A stretch of DNA of 45,676 nucleotides from an uncultured Erysipelotrichaceae bacterium (GTDB lineage: Bacteria; Bacillota_I; Bacilli_A; Erysipelotrichales; Erysipelotrichaceae): assembly GCA_947167125.1 (NCBI GenBank), contig CAMVGT010000014.1:1-45676 (forward strand), given 5' to 3'. Made by a program: the position numbers and the translations under genes. The first letter of the stretch is position 1; every line of letters begins with the position of its first letter. The notes below the pieces were generated by a model. It did not search any database, was not told where the DNA came from, and saw only the letters and a list, made by a program, of their open reading frames with translations. Positions 40,157 through 45,676 of the stretch are shown here, in pieces.

Positions 40157-42895
40157 TTATGCCTTGATCTTGCGAAGTGCGATCTTTCCGATCTTCTTCA
40201 CTTCTTCCTTCAGCACTTTCGGTACGAGCTGCTCATAAGGAACACCCCATACATCAGCTGTCCGTTCCAGATGAATCGCGTCAAATTTGCATTTCAGTGT
40301 GCATAAACCGCATCCGATGCAGAGCTTGGGATCCACTTTGGCAGCGCCGCATGACAGACATCTTGCGGTTTCCTGCTTCACCTGCTCCTCTGTGAATGTC
40401 AGTCTTTCATCCGAGAAGGTACGGATCTTTTCAGGATCTTTGCCCGGAACCTGACGCTGTCCTCTGTCATAGCTGGCAATGACGAGATTGTCCTTGTCGA
40501 TGTAATGATAATTGTCTCTGCGCACTCTGCCGAGCGTCAGGGAATGGCCTTCCCAGACATAGCGGTGCAATGATTCGGCGCCTTCCTTGCCGGCTGCGAT
40601 CGCATAGATCGCAAAGCTCGGTCCGGTGTAGACATCGCCGCCGACAAAGACATCCTCCTGGGCAGTCTGATATGTCCAGCTGTCCGCTTTGGCTGTATTG
40701 TTGCGGTTGAGTTCCACCTTTTCACCTTCAAGCAGATTCCCCCATTCGATGGATTGGCCGATCGCGGTCAGCACAAAGTCAGCTTTCAGTTCAATGGTAT
40801 CGTTCTCGTCATACTGCGGATCGAATCTTCCTTCCGCATTTTTGACGCTTGTGCACTTTTTGAAGATGACGGAAGTGACTTTTCCGTCTTCGCTGATGAT
40901 TTCCTTCGGTCCCCATCCGCACTTCAGTTCGATGCCTTCTTCGAGTGCTTCAAGAACTTCATCTTCCGCTGCAGGCATTTCATCTCTGCCTTCCAGACAC
41001 AGCATTGTCACTGACTTCGCACCGCAGCGCACTGCTGTTCTTGCGACGTCAACCGCGACATTGCCGCCGCCGGCAACGATCACGTTCCCGCTCAGTCCTG
41101 CAAAGCGTTCAAATGAAACATCGCGCAGGAAATCAATACCGGAAATGACATTTTCACTGTCTTCACCGGGAATGTTCAGCTTTCTGCCGCCCTGAGCGCC
41201 GATTGCCACATAGAAGCCCTTGTAGCCCTGCGCACGCAGTTCATCAAGCGTCACATCTTTTCCGACTTCCACATTGCAGCGAATATCAACGCCGAGCTTT
41301 CTGACAACATCGATTTCCGCTTCCACTACCTTTCTGTCAAGGCGGAAGGAAGGCATGCCGAATGTCATCATGCCGCCGGGTCTTTCCTCTTTTTCAAAGA
41401 CGGTCACATCATGACCCCATACAGCAAGATAATATGCCGCGGAAAGGCCGGCAGGACCGGATCCGATGACGGCAACCTTCTGTCCTTCATTGAATCTCTT
41501 TTCCGGCACAAAGCGGTTTTCATCCTGCAGTTCCAGATCGGCGATGAATTTCTTGACTTCATCAATTGCGACAGGGGAATCGATATCGCCTCTTGTACAA
41601 ACCTGTTCGCAGAATCTTGCGCAGACGCGTCCGCAGACGGCCGGGAACGGATTTTCCTTCTTGATCAGTTCCAGCGCTTCGCGGTATCTGCCTTCATTTG
41701 CCATTTTCAGATAGCCCTGCACTGCAATGTGAGCCGGACAGTTGGTCTTGCAGGGTGCGGTACCTGTTTCGGCAATGACATTTTCTCTTTCGGTGAGGAA
41801 TTTTTCTCCCGTCCACTTGCCCGGCGGCATGAAGACATAATCTTCCGCTGTCTTTGTTTCAGGGATTTCAATCGGTTTCTTTGTGCAGAGCTTTTCACCC
41901 AGCTTCACTGCATTCTGCGGACATACTTCCACGCATCCCCCACAGGCCACGCAATGGGAAGGATCAACCTCTGCCGTGTAGTTGGATCTTGAAAGATCCG
42001 GTGAGTTTGTCCACCAGGAAGTACGCAGTGCCATGCAGGTATCCCACGGGCAGTTGCAGATGAAGATCGAGAAATCCGGACCGTCAATATTGGAGAGCTG
42101 ATGGACATAGCCAAGCTCCTCAGCCCGTCTGATCTTTTCTTCCGCTTCGGCTCTTGTGATGCGTCTTGCCTTGCCCATGCGGATGCAGTTTTCCGCATAA
42201 TTGCCAAGATTAATGCACCATTCGCCTTCCAGGTCCGCCGTACCTTCGCCGACCATTCTTCTTAATTTGCGGCATTCGCACGGCGCAACGCCGATCGAGT
42301 CTCCTGCTTTATCTAACCAGTAGGAAACTTCTTCATAGCTGACTTTACGGGTGTTGTTTTCAATCGCCCTTTCAACCGGGATGGCACGCATCAAAGCGGC
42401 ACCCATGAAGGATGCGCCGGAAATCTTCTTCTGCAGATCCAGAACATAGTTCAGGAATGCAGGAGCGGTTTCCGGATAGCGGTCTGTCCGTTCCTTGGTC
42501 ATAACCGTGGATTCCATTGCGCCAGGCGCAAAGACCGGCAGCTGAACCTTGTCTTCCTCATGCGGCGCGCTGCAGTATTCCAGCAGTCCGATGTAGCACA
42601 GGTCATAAACCATCTTCGCTGTATCTTCGACCGACATCTTCTCTCTTTCTGCAAGTTCGGGAATAGTGTACTGATGGCGCAGCTTCATTTTCAGAGCGAA
42701 ATCAATCTGTTCATCGGTGAGCTGCCTGTCAAAGAAAATATATTCCCATGAATTCTCATCGGGAACCGGGTTGAGCATATTGATGTGGCGGACAAGCCGG
42801 ATCAGATTTTTGCGCGGTGTTTTCGATTTTTCGCGCTCGTATTCCTCCAGGCACTTCTTCTCGCCTTCTGTCAAATTATGTTTTGTCTGAAACAT
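40157..42895 (-). CDS. Multidomain iron-sulfur flavoprotein (GltD/NfnB-like NAD(P)H oxidoreductase)
   Basis: 912 residues, predicted cytoplasmic. Residues 1-110: a helical part with a winged-helix look (YTIPELAEREKMSVEDTAKMV). Residues 200-290: a Cys domain with APCECRKLR, WCINLGNYAENC and ICNCPWDTC. Residues 310-330: ferredoxin motif CVACGGCVEVCP. Residues 380-435: the Fer4_20 domain of GltD and NfnB with four-Cys runs (PCKTNCP, CGRVCARFCEQVC). Residues 473 onward: FAD/NAD(P) modules with VAVIGSGPAGLSAAYYL and VIVAGGGNVAVDVARTA. Near 845-880: a C-terminal CIGCGLCTLKCK. It likely moves electrons between NAD(P)H and ferredoxin or a bound partner. GGAGG precedes the ATG; a -10 TATAAT is at 42922-42917. 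Confidence 0.88.
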   Translation of the reverse strand: MFQTKHNLTEGEKKCLEEYEREKSKTPRKNLIRLVRHINMLNPVPDENSWEYIFFDRQLTDEQIDFALKMKLRHQYTIPELAEREKMSVEDTAKMVYDLCYIGLLEYCSAPHEEDKVQLPVFAPGAMESTVMTKERTDRYPETAPAFLNYVLDLQKKISGASFMGAALMRAIPVERAIENNTRKVSYEEVSYWLDKAGDSIGVAPCECRKLRRMVGEGTADLEGEWCINLGNYAENCIRMGKARRITRAEAEEKIRRAEELGYVHQLSNIDGPDFSIFICNCPWDTCMALRTSWWTNSPDLSRSNYTAEVDPSHCVACGGCVEVCPQNAVKLGEKLCTKKPIEIPETKTAEDYVFMPPGKWTGEKFLTERENVIAETGTAPCKTNCPAHIAVQGYLKMANEGRYREALELIKKENPFPAVCGRVCARFCEQVCTRGDIDSPVAIDEVKKFIADLELQDENRFVPEKRFNEGQKVAVIGSGPAGLSAAYYLAVWGHDVTVFEKEERPGGMMTFGMPSFRLDRKVVEAEIDVVRKLGVDIRCNVEVGKDVTLDELRAQGYKGFYVAIGAQGGRKLNIPGEDSENVISGIDFLRDVSFERFAGLSGNVIVAGGGNVAVDVARTAVRCGAKSVTMLCLEGRDEMPAAEDEVLEALEEGIELKCGWGPKEIISEDGKVTSVIFKKCTSVKNAEGRFDPQYDENDTIELKADFVLTAIGQSIEWGNLLEGEKVELNRNNTAKADSWTYQTAQEDVFVGGDVYTGPSFAIYAIAAGKEGAESLHRYVWEGHSLTLGRVRRDNYHYIDKDNLVIASYDRGQRQVPGKDPEKIRTFSDERLTFTEEQVKQETARCLSCGAAKVDPKLCIGCGLCTLKCKFDAIHLERTADVWGVPYEQLVPKVLKEEVKKIGKIALRKIKA

Positions 42896-42951
42896 GAAAA
42901 AACCTCCGTTTTTCTCATTATAAACAGTTATGTTTTCGTGCTGAACCGCAC

Positions 42952-42987
42952 TTGCAGGAGTGTGAGACAGATGTGTACAATTGTCTC
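42952..42987 (+). promoter_or_regulatory. Promoter with a 24-base palindromic operator of the TetR-ATC hydrolase gene
   Basis: -35 TTGCAG at 42952-42957, 18 bases, -10 TACAAT at 42976-42981, ATG at 42988. The palindrome GAGACA-nn-TGT-nn-ACA-nn-TGTCTC spans 42964-42987, covers the -10 and abuts the start codon. It is about 40 bases upstream of the divergent oxidoreductase promoter. This is the typical place for an autoregulating TetR protein. Confidence 0.75.
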
Positions 42988-44199
42988 ATGAAAGACAATG
43001 TGAATGACAGAATTCTTGCCGGCTTCAACCGGCTTGTGAAACGGACTGATTTTTCTTCTCTTACGGTGGGAGATATCTGTAAGGAAGCAGGAGTTTCCAG
43101 AGCCACCTTCTACCGGCATTTCAAAGATAAATATGATGTTATGAATTACAATTTCCGTGTTCTGATTGAAAAGCATTCGCAGAGCGGACAGCTTCATACA
43201 TTAAAAGACCTGTTTGTCCGGCTTCTGAAAGACGGCAGAAGCACATGGAAGGATCTGCTTCCCCTGTTTGCGACCGAAGGCATCAACAGCCTGCATGCCT
43301 TTATCTATGATTTCAGCTTTGATACCGCAAAGCGTCTTTATGAATGCGGTTCATTCCATGATACCGGCAGCTGTTACCGGAAGCTGAACAGTCATGAAAT
43401 CCTGCAGATGCGGGTATTCAGCCATGGCGTCGCCCAGTTTTTTGAAGACTGGATCCGGGGTAATTATTCCCTTTCCGCAGAAGAAGCAGCCGAAGATCTC
43501 TATGAAATCCTGCCTGCTTCACTGAGAGGAAATCTTTTTATCGATGGCACCAATCCTGCCTGCTTCATTGAGGATCACGCCCTTTTATGCGGCCTGCTGG
43601 TAAAGCATGCGCGCCTGATTCTCGGCGATCCACAGGGAACGTCACTCATGAAAAAAGTATTTGTGCTTTATGGAAACAGACGCGGTCAGCGCATGGCTTT
43701 TCATGCGGCTGAAAGGAATCTTGGCACATCTGCAGATGCCTATATGCTGTGCGGGGAATGGAAAGGAAAAACCGGAGAAAACAGATCGGAAACATTCTAT
43801 GAAGATGATTGTGTCAGATCCCATGTCACAAAATGCGCATGGCTGAATACATGGGAAAAATACGGTCTGCTTTCTGAAGGACCGCTCTACTGCACCTGCA
43901 TTGACAAGGCCATTGCCCAAGGATTTGCCGGCAGCTTCACCCTTTCGGTTGAAAAAACACTTTCCTATGGCGATCCGTATTGTGAATTTGTTTACAGCAG
44001 TCCGGTGGATCCGGATCAGCTGAATCAGAAGCGTTCATCCTGCAGCGATCTGATCCTGCCGTTTGATTTCCATTGCCGTGAGCTGCTTGACTGTGCAGAT
44101 GAAGTATTGAGCAAGGAAATACCGGAGAAGAAAGAAAGCATGATGGCCGCTGTCCGCGAAGAATTCACGCGCTTCAGGCCGAAAGCACAATTATTCTGA
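42988..44199 (+). CDS. TetR-type regulator fused to an ATC hydrolase-like domain
   Basis: 403 residues from the ATG at 42988; the frame extends 12 codons further up through the operator and is rejected. Residues 1-60: TetR helix-turn-helix (SLTVGDICKEAGVSRATFYRHFKD). Residues 60-185: the usual helical second domain. Residues 200-360: a domain like L-2-amino-thiazoline-4-carboxylate hydrolase, with VTKCAWLNTWEKYG, YCTCIDKAIAQGF and VEKTLSYGDPYCEFVY, the three conserved Cys regions. Either the enzyme part acts as the sensor or it retains activity. The mRNA looks leaderless. It is divergent from the iron-sulfur flavoprotein operon, its probable target. Confidence 0.82.
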   Translation: MKDNVNDRILAGFNRLVKRTDFSSLTVGDICKEAGVSRATFYRHFKDKYDVMNYNFRVLIEKHSQSGQLHTLKDLFVRLLKDGRSTWKDLLPLFATEGINSLHAFIYDFSFDTAKRLYECGSFHDTGSCYRKLNSHEILQMRVFSHGVAQFFEDWIRGNYSLSAEEAAEDLYEILPASLRGNLFIDGTNPACFIEDHALLCGLLVKHARLILGDPQGTSLMKKVFVLYGNRRGQRMAFHAAERNLGTSADAYMLCGEWKGKTGENRSETFYEDDCVRSHVTKCAWLNTWEKYGLLSEGPLYCTCIDKAIAQGFAGSFTLSVEKTLSYGDPYCEFVYSSPVDPDQLNQKRSSCSDLILPFDFHCRELLDCADEVLSKEIPEKKESMMAAVREEFTRFRPKAQLF

Positions 44200-44202
44200 A
44201 AA

Positions 44203-44227
44203 CAAAAACCGGTCAGGCCGGTTTTGT
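44203..44227. terminator. Bidirectional terminator between convergent genes
   Basis: AAAACCGG (44205-44212) pairs with CCGGTTTT (44218-44225) around TCAGG. T/A runs are short on both sides. Confidence 0.8.
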
Positions 44228-45064
44228 TCATATTCCAAGAAAATAATGAAGGGCGTTTGCGATGCCGTCGGAGTTGTTATCATCCGTGATATAATCCGCA
44301 ATCTCTTTTACTTCCTGTACCGCGTTGCCCATTGCCACGCCGATGCCGGCATATTTCAGCATTGTCCGATCATTCTGCGCATCGCCGAACGCGATCATCT
44401 CACTGCGCTCATACCCAAGTTCCCCCAGCGCGGTTTCAATCGCTTTGGCTTTATCAATGCCTTTGGCTGTGTATTCAAAATAAAAGGGAGCTGTGAACAT
44501 GCAGGAAAGACTGTCTTTGAACGGTTCCTGCATTTCTTCATAATGCGCCTGAAGATAGTCCGGCTCACCGGCAGTCAGAATCTTTTCAATTTCAAAATCC
44601 GCAAAGGCTGCCATATCTTTTTCTTCCCGAAGCAGATAGCCGTTGCCGCGGGATTCGTATTCAATCACATTGAATGGTTTTCCATTACGCTCGATGCAGC
44701 AGCCGAACACATTGTCTGTATACATGTACTCCCCTTTTGCCACAATCGGGGTTACCTGAAATTCTTTGATATGTTCCAGAACCGCTTTCCCTTCTGCAGG
44801 TGTCATGGCTTTGCGGAAATACACTTCCCCGCTCTGACAATCCATGACTTTTGCGCCGTTATAGCACACAAACAGACCGTGATGGCTGTCCATATCCAGA
44901 ATCTTCGCGAACTGCATCAGTCCCTGGTCAGGTCTGCCGCTGGCAATCGCAAGCCGGATTCCGGATGCCTGCGCCTTGATCAATGCGTCCCTGGTTTTCG
45001 GTGTGATCTGTTTTGCGTCATTTGTCAGTGTGCCGTCGATATCAAGCAGAATGAGTCTGATCAT
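44228..45064 (-). CDS. Cof-type HAD-IIB phosphatase
   Basis: 278 residues from the ATG at 45064, with GAGGAAAA before it; 17 further codons upstream are in frame but lack a ribosome site. Motif I ILLDIDGTLTND, motif II LAIASGRPDQGL, a Lys in the GIDKAKAIETAL stretch, and motif IV AFGDAQNDRTMLKYAGIGVAMGNA. It is a second, more typical member of the same family as the protein at 23454-24317, close to YidA-like sugar phosphatases. The gene is between terminators and appears to be alone. Confidence 0.92.
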   Translation of the reverse strand: MIRLILLDIDGTLTNDAKQITPKTRDALIKAQASGIRLAIASGRPDQGLMQFAKILDMDSHHGLFVCYNGAKVMDCQSGEVYFRKAMTPAEGKAVLEHIKEFQVTPIVAKGEYMYTDNVFGCCIERNGKPFNVIEYESRGNGYLLREEKDMAAFADFEIEKILTAGEPDYLQAHYEEMQEPFKDSLSCMFTAPFYFEYTAKGIDKAKAIETALGELGYERSEMIAFGDAQNDRTMLKYAGIGVAMGNAVQEVKEIADYITDDNNSDGIANALHYFLGI

Positions 45065-45127
45065 GGAGTTTTCCTCGCTGTTCTTCATGGATTGTAACAT
45101 GCATACAAACTGCATTTAAGAAGATTT

Positions 45128-45157
45128 CAAAAAAAGAAAACCGTTCCCGGTTCTCTT
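45128..45157 (-). terminator. Terminator of the YdcF-type gene
   Basis: On the minus strand AGAGAACCG (45156-45148) pairs with CGGTTTTCT (45143-45135), followed by TTTTTTTG. The stem starts next to the stop codon. Confidence 0.82.
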
Positions 45158-45676
45158 CATTTGTACATATAAACATAATAGGTTGCCGCGACATAGAAGA
45201 TGACCATGCAGGAAAGCACTACTGCCTGTTTGCCTCTGTGTTCTGTCAGCAGTCCGACAAATTCACGGACCGCGGCATTCGGCCAGAAATACCATTTTGT
45301 CGGGGATCCGATTCCGACAGCTTTCAGACCGTTTCTTCTTGCCTGCAGACCGGAGCGGAACACATGGTATTTGGTTGTTGAGAAGACCGCTTTCGCGTCC
45401 GGATTGATGCGGTCGATGATTTCCTTGGAATACTTCATATTCTCAAAGGTATCCGTCGATCTGTTTTCTTCGATGATATCTTCAGCTGCGATGCCCTTTG
45501 AAATCAGGTAGTTCTTCATGGAAGTGCTTTCCGCAATGACTTCATCGCTTCCCTTTCCGCCGGAAGTAATGCATTTTGCCTTCTTTCCGGTTTCTTTCAG
45601 CTGGGCATGATAAAACTTCAGCGCCCTGTCGCATCTGCCCTGCAGCAAAGGTGTCGGGGTTCCGTCCGGTCTTAAA
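45157..45676 (-). CDS. YdcF/ElyC/SanA-family protein (DUF218), N-terminal part beyond the window
   Basis: The frame is open to the window edge; at least 172 residues are seen, and the start lies outside. The DUF218 pattern is clear: LRPDGTPTPLLQGRCDRALKF without a gap, then CITSGGKGSDEVIAES, AEDIIEENRSTDTFENMKYS, and VFSTTKYHVFRSGLQARRNG. A membrane helix near the end (VVLSCMVIFYVAATYYVYMY) anchors it. DUF218 proteins affect envelope polysaccharide or undecaprenyl-linked steps in E. coli; the reaction is not established. A TTG inside the frame at 45648 is not a start. Confidence 0.9.
   Translation of the reverse strand, partial: LRPDGTPTPLLQGRCDRALKFYHAQLKETGKKAKCITSGGKGSDEVIAESTSMKNYLISKGIAAEDIIEENRSTDTFENMKYSKEIIDRINPDAKAVFSTTKYHVFRSGLQARRNGLKAVGIGSPTKWYFWPNAAVREFVGLLTEHRGKQAVVLSCMVIFYVAATYYVYMYK

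Overview
The window reads as chromosomal DNA of a low-to-mid GC Firmicute, most likely of the Erysipelotrichia/Clostridia type. This is inferred from gene content: an Rnf complex, a shikimate cluster with an AroE-AroK fusion, Cof-type phosphatases, AGGAGG-type ribosome sites and T-rich hairpin terminators. Genes are dense and operonic. I see no insertion sequence, phage gene, CRISPR array or rRNA, and only one tRNA. No gene-free stretch exceeds 300 bases.

Layout. 1-5054: a very large FtsX-type permease (cut by the window edge) and its ATPase, divergent from a TetR-type regulator with an obvious operator region. 5121-7261: murD-murI, making the D-glutamyl part of peptidoglycan. 7329-10625: a minus-strand run with a PH-like membrane protein, a CapA-type protein, an HD hydrolase, and a Gx-transporter/NusG-II pair resembling the EetB/EetA pair of flavin-based electron transfer loci. 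10652-11752: a NTPase-CYTH fusion. 11824-18503: an aromatic amino acid operon in the order pheA, aroB, aroC, aroE-aroK, aroF, aroA, in which the shikimate kinase part is broken. 18533-22356: a small membrane protein, a histone-H1-like lysine/alanine-rich protein, NAD(P)HX repair, and a CPBP-like membrane protein lacking its histidines. 22367-27895: a DUF2804 protein, a HAD phosphatase, a PTS-IIB/ROK fusion, and a glycogen branching enzyme with an AAKKT-rich tail. 28064-29191: glutathione peroxidase, a 44-residue membrane peptide, and a flavodoxin-like protein.

29331-36436 is the most striking part: an Rnf ion-pumping ferredoxin:NAD operon (C, D, G, E, A, a 65-residue Cys-rich membrane protein, and a very short RnfB) divergent from apbE, the FMN transferase that flavinylates RnfG and RnfD. 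RnfG carries two extra FMN-binding domains and RnfD carries one, so the complex has five candidate covalent FMN sites instead of two. 36463-39712: esterase, aldehyde dehydrogenase, tRNA-Thr and a methyltransferase. 39809-44199: HypA and a 912-residue iron-sulfur flavoprotein, divergent from a TetR-ATC hydrolase fusion with a 24-bp operator. 44228-45676: a HAD phosphatase and a YdcF-type protein cut by the window edge.

Two signals run across the window. Several genes without a Shine-Dalgarno start exactly 6-7 bases after a consensus -10 box, which predicts leaderless mRNAs. The same AAKKT-type tail occurs on two unrelated proteins. All functions are from reading motifs by eye; no database search was run.
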